DNA from: Candidatus Rokuibacteriota bacterium
GTDB taxonomy: Bacteria; Methylomirabilota; Methylomirabilia; Rokubacteriales; CSP1-6
Length of the DNA stretch: 64,000 nucleotides
Direction: 5' to 3'
Assembly: GCA_003220435.1 (NCBI GenBank)
Contig: QHSL01000059.1
Span: 62,001 to 126,000 of the forward strand
Made by a program: the position numbers and the translations under genes. Positions 8,456 through 17,177 of the stretch are shown one piece after another; the first letter of the stretch is position 1; each line of letters starts with the position of its first letter. A model generated the notes under the pieces. It saw only the letters and a program-made list of their open reading frames with translations. It did not search any database and was not told where the DNA came from.

Positions 8456-9586
8456 ATGACGACCAAGATGATCGCCGGCAGCGCGACGAGCAAGGGCACG
8501 CGCCGGTACGCGGAACGGCTCGCCTCACGGGTGGCCGCCGGGCACTTCCGCCAGGTGGATGGCGGGACCCACCTCTCCTCGCTGGGCCTCGGCACCTACC
8601 TCGGTCCCGACGACGGCGCGACCGACGTCCTCTATCAGGATGCCGTCGTCCGCGCGCTGGAGCTGGGCGTGAACGTGCTCGACACCGCCGTGAACTACCG
8701 GAACCAGCGCAGCGAGCGCGCGATCCGCACGGCGCTCGCCACCGCGTTCGCCCGGGGCGTGATCGAGCGCGACGAGGTCGTCGTCGCCACCAAGGGCGGC
8801 TTCATTCCCTTCGACGGCGCCGTGCCGCGGGATCCGCGCGCGTACTTCACGGCGACATATCTCGAGCCGGGCATCGTCAAGCCGGGGGACGTGGTGGGCG
8901 GCGCGCACTGCATGACGCCACGCTACCTGCGCGATCAGCTTGACCGCAGCCGCGCGAACCTCGGGCTCGCGACGCTCGACGTCTACTACATCCACAACCC
9001 GGAGACGCAGCTGAGCGAGGTCAAACGAGACGAGTTCATGACGCGCATCCGCGCGGCGTTCGCGGCGCTGGAGGAGGCGGTGGCGGGCGGGCTCATCGCG
9101 CGCTACGGCACCGCGACCTGGAGCGGGTACCGCGACGATCCGGGGGGGCCTGGGTATCTGTCGCTGGCGGAGCTCGTGGCGGCGGCACGGGACGTGGGCG
9201 GCCCGGACCACCACTTCAAGGTGATCCAGCTCCCGTACAACCTCGCGATGACCGAGGCGTTCACGCGAGCCAACCAGCGCGTCGACAAGGGCATGGTCCC
9301 GGTGCTCGAAGCGGCGCGGCAGCTCGATGTGTATGTGATGGCGTCGGCCTCCGTCTATCAGGGCCAGCTGACCCGAGGGCTGCCGCCCATGCTCACCGAG
9401 TACCTGCCGGGACTTGCGACCGACGCGCAGCGGGCGCTCCAGTTCGCGCGCTCGACGCCCGGCGTCGGCACAGCGCTCGTCGGCATGAAGACGAGCGCGC
9501 ACGTCGACGAGAACGCGCAGGTGGGCGCGACGTCCCCGATGGCATGGAAGCAGTTCCAGCGCCTCTTCAGCGCGGCCGGCGGCTGA
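8456..9586 (+). CDS. Aldo/keto reductase
   Basis: This 376-residue member of the aldo/keto reductase superfamily carries the tetrad. Asp and Tyr are in LDTAVNYRNQRSE, Lys is in VVVATKGG and His is in VYYIHNPETQ. The insertion between the Lys and His strands is long. It reads in the same direction as its neighbours and follows CopC directly. A GTG at 8435 is also in frame; I chose the ATG at 8456, though neither has a strong ribosome-binding site. NADPH-dependent carbonyl reduction is the likely activity; the substrate is unknown. Confidence 0.88.
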   Translation: MTTKMIAGSATSKGTRRYAERLASRVAAGHFRQVDGGTHLSSLGLGTYLGPDDGATDVLYQDAVVRALELGVNVLDTAVNYRNQRSERAIRTALATAFARGVIERDEVVVATKGGFIPFDGAVPRDPRAYFTATYLEPGIVKPGDVVGGAHCMTPRYLRDQLDRSRANLGLATLDVYYIHNPETQLSEVKRDEFMTRIRAAFAALEEAVAGGLIARYGTATWSGYRDDPGGPGYLSLAELVAAARDVGGPDHHFKVIQLPYNLAMTEAFTRANQRVDKGMVPVLEAARQLDVYVMASASVYQGQLTRGLPPMLTEYLPGLATDAQRALQFARSTPGVGTALVGMKTSAHVDENAQVGATSPMAWKQFQRLFSAAGG

Positions 9587-9630
9587 TGCAAAAGATTGCG
9601 AAGGGTATGGGCGTCGGGTAGGGTGAACGC

Positions 9631-10089
9631 GTGATCACGCTCGAGCGCGACTCCGCCCATGCGCTCGGAATCCGGCCCGCCGTCTCCGCCGTTATCTTCG
9701 ACCGCCGCGGACGACTCCTGCTCCAGCAGCGCTCCGACGGCGGGCAGTGGGGGCTGCCGGGCGGCTCGGTCGAGATCGGCGAGTCGGTCCGCAGCGCCAT
9801 CCAACGGGAAGTTCGAGAAGAGACCGGGCTGACCGTCGCGGTGCGCCGGATGGTGGGCGTGTACTCGGAGCCGGCGCTCCAGGTCGTGCGTTATCCCGAC
9901 GGAAACGTCTGGCACTACATCAGCGTGTGCTTCGAGTGCTCGGTGCGCGGTGGCGAGCTACAGACGTGCGACGAGACGCTGGCGCTCGACTACTTCCCGT
10001 TGCGCCGCCTGCCGCCCACGCTCCTCGCCAACCACCGGGTTCGGATCCGCGACGCCTCCACCAGGAGAGGCGCGCCGTTCATCCGTTGA
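9631..10089 (+). CDS. NUDIX hydrolase
   Basis: This 152-residue protein carries a complete Nudix box: GGSVEIGESVRSAIQREV followed by REETGL, with both glutamates of the REVREE core. The N-terminal VSAVIFDRRGRLLLQQR strand is typical of the fold. Family members hydrolyse nucleoside diphosphate derivatives with Mg; the substrate cannot be assigned. The start is GTG. The gene ends 16 bases before the VOC gene, which has a GAGGAG ribosome site across the stop. Confidence 0.9.
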   Translation: MITLERDSAHALGIRPAVSAVIFDRRGRLLLQQRSDGGQWGLPGGSVEIGESVRSAIQREVREETGLTVAVRRMVGVYSEPALQVVRYPDGNVWHYISVCFECSVRGGELQTCDETLALDYFPLRRLPPTLLANHRVRIRDASTRRGAPFIR

Positions 10090-12298
10090 GGAGGGATCGC
10101 GCGTGATGCGCCGGATACACCACGTGGGGATCGTCGTGCGGCGGCTCGAGGACGCGTACCGCTTCTATCACGACACGCTGGGGCTGCCGGTGCTCAAGGA
10201 GGCGACGCTGCCCGACCAGCGCGTGCGCGCCGCGCTGCTCGGGGCCGGCGAGAGCGAGATCGAGCTGATCGAGCCGCTGGACGAAACGTCGGGCGTCGGA
10301 CGCTTCCTGGCCAAGCGCGGCGAGGGCCTCCACCATCTCTGCTTCGATACCCCGGACATCGCCAAGACGCTGACCGCCCTGAGGGAGCGAGGGGTCGAGC
10401 TCCTCGATGCGACGCCGCGACCCGGGCTGGCCGGCCGGATCGCGTTCGTCCACCCGCGGGCGTGCTGCGGCGTGCTCGTCGAGCTCGCCACGCCGTCCGC
10501 GACGGTCGCGGAGCCGGCGGCCCCGCTGCGGCTCAAGCGGCTCGTTATCGGCGCCTCGGACGTCAAGCGGGTGAGCGCGATGTTCCAGTCGCTCTTCGGC
10601 CTCGAGGAGATCGCGATGAACGGCGGCCCGCGCGCGATGCTGGCGGTCGGGCGCGGCGCGCTGCTGGTCGTGCCGGCCGACGAGGTCGGAGGCACGGAAG
10701 GAATGGTCGCGCTCTCGATGGTGGCCGAGGACTTTGCGACGCTCACGGCCGCCTTCGACCGCGCCGGGACGACGCTGTTGCGTGGCACGGGCGAGGTGAC
10801 GGTCGAGCCCGCCTCGAGCCACGGTGTCCATCTTCATATCAGCCGTTATGGGGGGCCTTGAAGGGCCCCCCATACCCCCCCGGCGCTCGGAAGCGCCCCG
10901 GCGTAGCCGGGGCGCTCCTCGGTGAGCTCCCGACATCTTGCGGACCGCGGCGACGGGAGTCGGAAACTCGTCGGGGTCGATCGGTATCTCGACGATCGCC
11001 GGCGTCGCGGCGGAGATCGCAGCCCGGATCGCGTCGCCGACCTGGTCGGGGTGGTCGACGTAGTAGCCCGCGGCGCCGAAGAGGCGCGCGAACTGGTCGT
11101 AGCGCGGATTGCCGATGTCGCAGCCGATGTAGCGCTCGTTGTAGAAGTGCTTCTGGTAGGCCTTCTCGGATCCCCAGCAGTTGCTGTTCATGATGAGCGT
11201 CACGACCGCGATCCCATGCCTGACGGCCGTCTCGATCTCCTGCGCGTTCATCAAGAAGCCGCCGTCGCCGTGGACGGCGAGCACGGGCGACTCGGGACGG
11301 CCGAGCTTGGCCCCGAGCGCTGCCGGAAAGGCGAAGCCCAGGCCGCCGAGATCGAGCGGCGTCAGGAAGGTGCGCGGCCGCGCGAAGCTCAACCGGTCGT
11401 AGCCGTACGCGGGCGCCGCGCCGGCGTCGAGCGTGACGATCGTCTCCGGCGGCAGCACGCGGCGCAGTTCCGCGTAGACTCGCTGCGGCTTCATGGGCGT
11501 GACCGCCAGGCGGGCCTCGGCGGCGAGCCGCGCCTGACGCTGGGCGCGCAGCGTGTCCGTCTCCTGGCGCCAGCGCGGCCGCGGCCGCGCCGACCCGTCG
11601 CGGCCGAGGGCCTGCAGGAGCGCCTCGCACGAGGCCTTCGCGTCGGCCTGGATGCCGAGACGAAGGGGATAATAGCGGCCGATGTCGCGGCCCTCGATGT
11701 CGATCTGGACGAGCGCGGTCTCGGGCCGAAGGTAGCGGTCGTCGAACTGCGTCGTGAATTGTCCGAGCCTCGATCCGATCGCCAGAACCAGGTCGGCCCG
11801 TCGGCAGGCGGCGGCTGCCTCGGGCGCGCCGGCGCGCCCGAGCGGGCTGAGGTACAACGGGTTGGCGTGCGCGCATGAGCCAGGGATTCGCTCCGCCTTG
11901 TTGATCTGCAACGCGAGCTTGGTCACCGGCCGGAACATGCTGACCAGGTCGTACTCCTGGAACGCGTCCTTCTGGTAGTGATCGAGCGCGATCCCGCCCA
12001 CGAGCACCACGACCGGCGAGTGAGCCACGTACGCCGCGGCGACGCCGGTCATCAAGTTCGTCGCCCCCGGACCACTCGTGACCAGGCAGACCGCCGGCCG
12101 ATCGGTGACGCGCGCGAGCCCGTCCGCCATGAATGCGGCGGCCTGCTCGTGCCGGACATTGAGGTACTCGACACTCCGGTCGTCGTAGAGCGCGTCCAGC
12201 ACGTCCAGAAACGTCGCGCCGACGATTCCGAAAATGTGGTGGACCCCCTCCGCCTTCAAGAGCTCCACGACGGCCCGTCCGCCCGTCCACGCATCCAT
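10079..12298 (-). CDS. Thiamine-diphosphate enzyme (acetolactate synthase/Xsc-like), internally deleted and without a normal stop
   Basis: The frame starts at ATG 12298 after GGGAGGG. The PYR domain has RHEQAAAFMADG with the catalytic Glu; the PP domain has GDGGFLMNAQEIE and the NSN metal site. Between INKAERIP and HANPLYLSPLGRAG about 110 residues of the usual linker and central domain are missing, in frame. Homology ends near 10937 (VAAVRKMS). From there the frame runs through border repeat R1 and antisense through the whole VOC gene to 10079, giving about 285 non-homologous residues. The core is about 454 residues against roughly 560 in relatives. It is probably a decaying gene, unless the deletion is an assembly collapse. 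Confidence 0.7.
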   Translation of the reverse strand: MDAWTGGRAVVELLKAEGVHHIFGIVGATFLDVLDALYDDRSVEYLNVRHEQAAAFMADGLARVTDRPAVCLVTSGPGATNLMTGVAAAYVAHSPVVVLVGGIALDHYQKDAFQEYDLVSMFRPVTKLALQINKAERIPGSCAHANPLYLSPLGRAGAPEAAAACRRADLVLAIGSRLGQFTTQFDDRYLRPETALVQIDIEGRDIGRYYPLRLGIQADAKASCEALLQALGRDGSARPRPRWRQETDTLRAQRQARLAAEARLAVTPMKPQRVYAELRRVLPPETIVTLDAGAAPAYGYDRLSFARPRTFLTPLDLGGLGFAFPAALGAKLGRPESPVLAVHGDGGFLMNAQEIETAVRHGIAVVTLIMNSNCWGSEKAYQKHFYNERYIGCDIGNPRYDQFARLFGAAGYYVDHPDQVGDAIRAAISAATPAIVEIPIDPDEFPTPVAAVRKMSGAHRGAPRLRRGASERRGGMGGPSRPPITADMKMDTVARGGLDRHLARATQQRRPGAVEGGRERRKVLGHHRERDHSFRASDLVGRHDQQRAAPDRQHRARAAVHRDLLEAEERLEHRAHPLDVRGADNEPLEPQRGRRLRDRRGRRGELDEHAAARPRVDERDPAGQPGSRRRIEELDPSLPQGGQRLGDVRGIEAEMVEALAALGQEASDARRFVQRLDQLDLALAGPEQRGAHALVGQRRLLEHRQPQRVVIEAVRVLEPPHDDPHVVYPAHHARSLLNG
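10106..10861 (+). CDS. Two-domain VOC protein (methylmalonyl-CoA epimerase-like)
   Basis: This 251-residue protein has two vicinal-oxygen-chelate domains. The first (MRRIHHVGIVVRRLEDAYRF, then GEGLHHLCFDTPD) matches methylmalonyl-CoA epimerases, with His and Glu metal ligands. The second (about 145-251) lacks an obvious full metal set. GAGGAG precedes the start; GTG at 10103 is an alternative. The last codons (RYGGP) and the stop are contributed by the GC-rich repeat beginning at 10850, so the true C-terminus may have been replaced. Epimerase activity is unproven without acyl-CoA mutase neighbours. Confidence 0.8.
   Translation: MRRIHHVGIVVRRLEDAYRFYHDTLGLPVLKEATLPDQRVRAALLGAGESEIELIEPLDETSGVGRFLAKRGEGLHHLCFDTPDIAKTLTALRERGVELLDATPRPGLAGRIAFVHPRACCGVLVELATPSATVAEPAAPLRLKRLVIGASDVKRVSAMFQSLFGLEEIAMNGGPRAMLAVGRGALLVVPADEVGGTEGMVALSMVAEDFATLTAAFDRAGTTLLRGTGEVTVEPASSHGVHLHISRYGGP
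10850..10921. repeat. GC-rich border repeat, family 1, copy R1
   Basis: A run of Gs pairing with CCCCCC is followed by a palindromic core (AGCGCCCCGGC, GTA, GCCGGGGCGCT). Closely similar copies lie at 26029-26100 and 45776-45846, with partial copies at 45862-45931 and 49418-49448. This copy forms the last codons of the VOC gene on the plus strand. On the minus strand it is read through by the thiamine-diphosphate enzyme frame. Confidence 0.8.
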
Positions 12299-12443
12299 GC
12301 GCGCCCTCCCGTGCTCTCGGTGCGATCGGTGGCTCCGGCGAGCGATCGCCCGCTCGCGGCGCCGACCAGGATACCGCCGAGCGATCGTAAACGTCGGAGG
12401 AGAGTCGGCCGTCCAACCGGACAGATCTGCAAAGGAGGGACTC

Positions 12444-12965
12444 ATGAAACGCGCACAACTGATGATCGGCACGGTGGCCGCGCTGCTGCTGGCCGTCGGC
12501 GTGGGGACGGCACCGGCGCAGCCTCAGTTTTCCGGCACCTGGGTGCTCGACCGCGGCCAGAGCCAGTTCCCGTCGCACGAGGGCCGCGGTCAGGGCAGCC
12601 CCGATGCCCAGGCCCCGCCGCCGGAGGTGAAGCTCCGGGTCGAGCAGCAAGGCAACGCGGTGAAGGTCACGCGGACCATGACGATGGGGCCGCGGGAGCG
12701 CTCGATGACCGACACCTACATCACGGATGGCAGCGACCAGACCCACCGCGGATATCGCGGTAACGTCGTGACCCGCGCCGCGTTCGAGGGTGACCGGCTG
12801 GTGGTGACCGTGACGCAGACGCGGAAGGGCGATCAGGGTGAGCGGACGTCGTCCCAGCACTCGACCTGGTCGCTCTCGTCCGACGGCCGGATCCTCACGA
12901 TCGACACTACGATGCAATCGCCCACCGGCGAGCGCGTCATGAAGACGGTGTACGTCCGAAGCTGA
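12444..12965 (+). CDS. Secreted protein of unknown function
   Basis: This 173-residue protein has a strong AAAGGAGG site before the ATG. A signal peptide (AALLLAVGVGTAPAQ) leaves a mature chain beginning PQFSGTWVLDRGQSQF. The opening FSGTWxLD motif and the alternating beta-strands (VKVTRTMTMG, RLVVTVTQTRK, RILTIDTTMQ) are common in short secreted beta-barrel-like proteins of soil bacteria. No enzymatic motif is visible. It is divergent from the damaged thiamine-diphosphate gene and stands alone. Confidence 0.75.
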   Translation: MKRAQLMIGTVAALLLAVGVGTAPAQPQFSGTWVLDRGQSQFPSHEGRGQGSPDAQAPPPEVKLRVEQQGNAVKVTRTMTMGPRERSMTDTYITDGSDQTHRGYRGNVVTRAAFEGDRLVVTVTQTRKGDQGERTSSQHSTWSLSSDGRILTIDTTMQSPTGERVMKTVYVRS

Positions 12966-13068
12966 TTCTCCGCGCCGGAGCGTCCGATCCCGGGCGCCCG
13001 GCGTTTCCCCACCGCGCCACACGCGGTGCTTGTCCTCCGATGCCCCGGCCGTCTATCCTTCGAACCTG

Positions 13069-14664
13069 ATGCCATCGGGGGTAACCGCGTCCGGGCCGCA
13101 AGCTCACCAACGCGTGAGTCGCCGCCGGTTCCTGGTCAGCGCGCTCGCGCTCGGCGCGGCGCAGCTCAACCCGCTCCCTGCCGGTCTCGTCTCGGCCCAG
13201 CCGAAGGTGCCGGCCCGCCCGTTCACGCTGGGCATCGCCTCTGGGTATCCGATTCCCACGGGCGTCGCGCTGTGGACCCGTCTGGCGCCGGCGCCGCTTG
13301 TGCCGGGTGGCGGCATGCCACCCGAGGTGGTGGCAGTCGAGTGGGAGGTCGCGACCGACGAGCGCATGGGCCAGATCGTCCAGCGCGGCACCGCCAGCGC
13401 GGAGCCGTCATTCGCGCACTCGGTGCACGTCGAGGTCGAGGGGCTCGAGCCCGGCCGGTGGTACTGGTACCGCTTCCGCGCCGGCGGTGAGGCGAGCGCG
13501 ATCGGGCGCACGCGCACCGCGCCCGCCGCGAATGGCGCGGGAGACCGCCTGCGCTTCGCTCTCGCCTCCTGCCAGCAGTACGAGCAGGGCTTCTTCACCG
13601 CGTACCGCCACATGCTCGCCGACGACCTCGACGTGATCATCCACGTCGGCGACTACATTTACGAGTCCTCCTGGGGGCGCGACCACGTGCGCAAGCACGG
13701 CGCTCCCGAGCCGCACACGCTCGACGACTATCGGATTCGCCACGCTCTCTACAAGGGCGATCCCGATCTTCAGGCCGCGCACGCGGCCTGCCCATGGGTG
13801 CTCACCTGGGACGACCACGAGGTCCAGAACGACTACGCCAACGATCGCTCCGAGCACCTGCACGCACCGGAGTGGTTCCTGCAGCGTCGCGCCGCGGCCT
13901 ACAAGGCGTACTACGAGCACATGCCGTTGCGTCGCCAGATGGTGCCGTTCGGGCCGTACATGCGCATCCACGCGCGCGTGAGCTTCGGCCGCCTCGCGCA
14001 GATCCATCTGCTCGACGACCGGCAGTACCGCTCGCCTCAGCCGTGCGCGGCGCCCGGCCGCGGCGGCGCTAACGTCGTCGAGGACTGCGCCGAGCGGCTC
14101 GACACGCGTCTGACGATGCTCGGAGCCGACCAGGAGAGCTGGCTCCAGGTGGGGCTCGACCGTTCGCCCGCGCGCTGGAACGTGGTCGCCCAGCAGACGC
14201 TGATGGCCCAGTTCGACCGGAAGCTCGGCCCGGGGCAGCAGTTCTGGACCGACGGATGGGACGGCTATCCAGCGGCGCGCCGCCGTCTCCTCGACTACCT
14301 CGGCCGGCGGAAGCCCGCCAATCCCGTGGTGCTCGGCGGTGACGTGCACTCGTTCTGGGTCACGGACCTCAAGCCCGACTTCGACGACCCGCGCTCGCCG
14401 GTGGTCGCGACCGAGTTCGTCGGCACGTCCGTCACCTCGCAATTCGGGCGGCGGCCCGAGGACGTCGAGGCGCTCCTGACTGAGAACCCCCACGTCAAGC
14501 TCGCCAACGGCACGCGGCGGGGCTATCTGCGCGTGGAGATCACGCCGGATCGGCTGCGCGCCGACCTCCGGACGGTCCGCAGCGTCGCCCGTCCGCGCGC
14601 CGAGGCCGACACGCTGGCCACCTTCGTCGTCGAGGACGGCCGGCCGGGAGCCGTGCGCGGCTAG
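13069..14664 (+). CDS. phoD: Alkaline phosphatase D (PhoD family), Tat-exported
   Basis: This 531-residue protein has a twin-arginine leader (RRRFLVSALALG) near residue 16, as in PhoD. The PhoD N-terminal domain (GIASGYPIPTGVALWTRL) is followed by the metallophosphatase core with FALASCQQYEQGFF, HVGDYIYESSWG, TWDDHEVQNDYAND and VVLGGDVHSFWV. These carry the Cys, Asp, His and Asn ligands of the Fe/Ca site. It should release phosphate from phosphate esters in the periplasm or outside the cell. A TTG at 13030 is in frame, but the ATG at 13069 gives a normal Tat leader. No Pho box was recognised. Confidence 0.92.
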   Translation: MPSGVTASGPQAHQRVSRRRFLVSALALGAAQLNPLPAGLVSAQPKVPARPFTLGIASGYPIPTGVALWTRLAPAPLVPGGGMPPEVVAVEWEVATDERMGQIVQRGTASAEPSFAHSVHVEVEGLEPGRWYWYRFRAGGEASAIGRTRTAPAANGAGDRLRFALASCQQYEQGFFTAYRHMLADDLDVIIHVGDYIYESSWGRDHVRKHGAPEPHTLDDYRIRHALYKGDPDLQAAHAACPWVLTWDDHEVQNDYANDRSEHLHAPEWFLQRRAAAYKAYYEHMPLRRQMVPFGPYMRIHARVSFGRLAQIHLLDDRQYRSPQPCAAPGRGGANVVEDCAERLDTRLTMLGADQESWLQVGLDRSPARWNVVAQQTLMAQFDRKLGPGQQFWTDGWDGYPAARRRLLDYLGRRKPANPVVLGGDVHSFWVTDLKPDFDDPRSPVVATEFVGTSVTSQFGRRPEDVEALLTENPHVKLANGTRRGYLRVEITPDRLRADLRTVRSVARPRAEADTLATFVVEDGRPGAVRG

Positions 14665-14745
14665 TCGGAGTGCCGGCCGCCGGCCGGCTCGATCGACTCC
14701 GAGTGGCGCACGGGTGGACAATTGACGTACTGGAGGCGTCAAACG

Positions 14746-16290
14746 ATGCGATTCTTGGCCGTCCACCCGGGCCCGCTGCTGTACACGAAGATCTTTTTGC
14801 GCCTCGAGCCCCTGGGGCTCGAGCTGGTGGCTGCTGCCGTCCGTCGCGCAGGTCACGACGTTCGCCTCATCGACCTGCAGGTCGCCTCGCACAAGGACTA
14901 CTTCGCGTTGGTCGATCGCTGGCGACCTGACGTGGTGGCGTTCTCCTGCAACTACCTGGCGAACGTCCCCGAGGTCGTCGATCTGGCCCGGCTGACCCGC
15001 GCTCGGCGGCCCGAGACCTTCGTGCTCGTGGGAGGCCACAGCGCGTCGTTCGTTGCGCCCGACCTGCTCGAGCACGCCGGCGGTGCGATCGATTGTGTCC
15101 TCAGGGGCGAAGGGGAAGCTTCGATCGCGGCTCTGCTCGAGGCCGTCGAGCACGATCGACGGGCGATTACGAAGGTGGCCGGCGTCGTTGCCTCGGACGG
15201 CGAGGGCCCGCCGCCGCGGCTCGTGGAGAGCCTGGACGATCTCGTCCCGGCCCGTGACCTCTTGCGCCACCGCCGCCGCTACTTCCTCGGCGTGCTCGAG
15301 CCGTGCGCGTCGATCGAGTTCGCCCGCGGCTGCCCCTGGGATTGCGCGTTCTGCAGCGCGTGGACCTTCTACGGCCGCACCTATCGCATCGTCAGTCCGG
15401 AGCGCGCGGTGGACGACCTCGCCGCGGTCCGGGAGCCCGGCGTCTTCATCGTCGACGACGTGGCGTTCGTGCAGGCCCAGCACGGATTGGAGATCGGCGA
15501 GGCGATCGCGCGGCGCGGAATCCGCAAGCAGTACTATCTCGAGACGCGCGGCGATGTCCTGCTCCGCAACAAAGAGGTCTTCAAGCTCTGGACCCGGCTC
15601 GGCCTCAGCTACATCTTCCTGGGGCTCGAGGCCATCGACGAGGAGGGGCTCCGCAAGTATCGCAAGCGGATCTCGCTCGGTCGCGCGTTCGAGGCGCTCG
15701 AGTTCGCGCGCTCTCTCGGCATCAACGTCGCCATCAACCTGATCGCCGACCCGGAGTGGGATCGCGAGCGGTTCGAAGTGATCCGTCAGTGGTGCCTGGA
15801 GATCCCCGAGATCGTCAACATCTCCGTCAACACGCCCTACCCGGGGACCGAGACCTGGCACACGGAGGCGCGCCGCGTCCACACGCGCGACTACCGCCTC
15901 TACGACATCCAGCACGCGGTGCTCCCGACGCGGCTGCCCCTGGCGGACTTCTACGAAGAACTGGTCCGCACCCAGCGCGTCCTGGCCATGAAGCACCTGG
16001 GGTGGACCGCCCTCCGCGAGATGGCGTCGATCGTGGCCGGCCACCTGGTGCGCGGGCAGACGAATTTCTTCCGGAGTCTCTGGAAGTTCAACAGCGTGTT
16101 CGATCCGAAGCTGCTGCTGGCCGACCATCACCGTCCACTCGCCTACGAGATGCGGCTACCCCCGCCGGCGCGCGCGACGGTGGACCCGCGGGGGCTCTAC
16201 GTGCTCCAATCGCGCGGTCGCGGCGGCCGTGCCATCGACGACGCGACCGAAAAGTTCGTCGATGCGACGCGAACCGGGACGAGTGACTAG
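14746..16290 (+). CDS. hpnR: Hopanoid C-3 methylase (B12-binding radical SAM)
   Basis: This 514-residue protein has an N-terminal B12-binding domain (LRLEPLGLELVAAAVRR, AFSCNYLANVPEVVDL, VGGHSASF). A radical SAM core follows, with C196, C200 and C203 in RGCPWDCAFC. The stretches QYYLETRGDVLLRNKEVF, VNISVNTPYPGTETWH and LRGQTNF-like VRGQTNFFRSLWKFNSVF match what I recall of HpnR, which adds the C-3 methyl group to hopanoids. The ATG at 14746 follows GGAGG. No squalene-hopene cyclase or other hpn gene is nearby, so hopanoid synthesis must be encoded elsewhere if this is active. Confidence 0.9.
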   Translation: MRFLAVHPGPLLYTKIFLRLEPLGLELVAAAVRRAGHDVRLIDLQVASHKDYFALVDRWRPDVVAFSCNYLANVPEVVDLARLTRARRPETFVLVGGHSASFVAPDLLEHAGGAIDCVLRGEGEASIAALLEAVEHDRRAITKVAGVVASDGEGPPPRLVESLDDLVPARDLLRHRRRYFLGVLEPCASIEFARGCPWDCAFCSAWTFYGRTYRIVSPERAVDDLAAVREPGVFIVDDVAFVQAQHGLEIGEAIARRGIRKQYYLETRGDVLLRNKEVFKLWTRLGLSYIFLGLEAIDEEGLRKYRKRISLGRAFEALEFARSLGINVAINLIADPEWDRERFEVIRQWCLEIPEIVNISVNTPYPGTETWHTEARRVHTRDYRLYDIQHAVLPTRLPLADFYEELVRTQRVLAMKHLGWTALREMASIVAGHLVRGQTNFFRSLWKFNSVFDPKLLLADHHRPLAYEMRLPPPARATVDPRGLYVLQSRGRGGRAIDDATEKFVDATRTGTSD

Positions 16291-16325
16291 CTGTCGACGA
16301 GCTGCATTGCCCACGGAGGTGGAGC

Positions 16326-16664
16326 GTGACCGCTAAGCCGAGCGTGCTCGAGTTTGGGATGGGTGTCGACGTGCACGGGCGGGATGCCACCAAGGCGGCG
16401 TGCCGCGCCGTCTCGGACGCGATCCGGCATTCGAGCCTGCCGCTGTTCCAGGAGGTCCGCGAGCGCGGCGGCAAGATGCTGGTCGACGTGACCGTCGGCG
16501 TTCCCGACCCGGACTCGGTCAAGGTCGACGTGGTCCGGCGCGAGCTCCCGCACGGCGAGGTCACCGTTCGCGCCGTCAGCGGCGGGCTGCGCGCCGGCTC
16601 CGATACCCTGATCGCGTGCGCGGCCATCACCGTGAGCGTCGAATACCCGGAGGCGTCCCGGTGA
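16326..16664 (+). CDS. Lin0512 family protein
   Basis: This 112-residue protein has a GTG start after GGAGGTGG. It contains EFGMGVDVHGRDATKAACRAV and SDAIRHSSLPL, which match the Lin0512 family of small proteins of unknown function, usually described with ring-forming alpha/beta folds. The family's metabolic role is not established. Its stop overlaps the GTG of the next VOC gene (GTGA), so the two are co-translated. Confidence 0.8.
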   Translation: MTAKPSVLEFGMGVDVHGRDATKAACRAVSDAIRHSSLPLFQEVRERGGKMLVDVTVGVPDPDSVKVDVVRRELPHGEVTVRAVSGGLRAGSDTLIACAAITVSVEYPEASR

Positions 16665-17131
16665 GCGTGACCGCGCGCGGGACGGGACTCAAGCGGCTGC
16701 AGCACCTGGTGCTCTGGGTGTCCGACGTCGAGCGCAGCGTGCGCTTCTATTGCGACGTCGTGGGCTTCGAAGCGACGAAGCGATATCCGAACGCGGCGTT
16801 CCTGAAGATCCCGGGCAGCGCCGACGACCACCACCTCGGCCTTTTCGAGCAGGCCGGGGTCGCGCGCCCCGACGAGCGCGTGGCGCGCATGTACCACTCG
16901 GCGTGGGAAGTCGACGAGCTCCCGGACTTGGCTCGCGCCCGGCAACGGCTGATCGAGGCGCGCGCCCTCGTCGGCTCGTCGAATCACGGCGTCAGCCTGT
17001 CGCTCTACGCCAAGGATCCGGATGGGCTCGAGTTCGAGATCTTCTGGACGGTGCCCGGCGGCGCGCCCGCCCGGACCAGCGAGCTCGACCTCGAGGGCGA
17101 GCTCGTACGGCGCGGGTTGGCGATCCCGTGA
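16661..17131 (+). CDS. VOC-family ring-cleavage dioxygenase-like protein
   Basis: This 156-residue single VOC domain has LQHLVLWVSDVERSVRFY with the first His, DDHHLGLFEQ with a second, and DPDGLEFEIFW with the Glu ligand. The three-ligand pattern fits catechol 2,3-dioxygenase or glyoxalase-type proteins. The GTG start overlaps the preceding stop. A perfect GC-rich palindrome directly follows. Substrate is not assignable. Confidence 0.85.
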   Translation: MSVTARGTGLKRLQHLVLWVSDVERSVRFYCDVVGFEATKRYPNAAFLKIPGSADDHHLGLFEQAGVARPDERVARMYHSAWEVDELPDLARARQRLIEARALVGSSNHGVSLSLYAKDPDGLEFEIFWTVPGGAPARTSELDLEGELVRRGLAIP

Positions 17132-17135
17132 TGGG

Positions 17136-17163
17136 CCGGGGCGCGCCGCGCGGCGCGCCCCGG
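17136..17163. terminator. Perfect 14-bp inverted repeat between convergent genes
   Basis: CCGGGGCGCGCCGC is followed immediately by its exact reverse complement. It lies between the VOC stop (17131) and the di-heme gene stop (17178), so it can end transcription from both sides. There is no T tract, so strict intrinsic termination is uncertain. Confidence 0.6.
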
Positions 17164-17177
17164 TCGGCTCTCGACGA

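Noticed and set aside
10079..10930. C-terminal extension of the thiamine-diphosphate frame as a possible extra domain.
   Set aside because: It is the antisense of the VOC gene, Arg-rich and without motifs; it arises because the normal stop is missing.
13408..16131. 907-codon minus-strand frame under phoD and hpnR.
   Set aside because: The antisense translation has no family features; both plus-strand genes are complete with conserved motifs.
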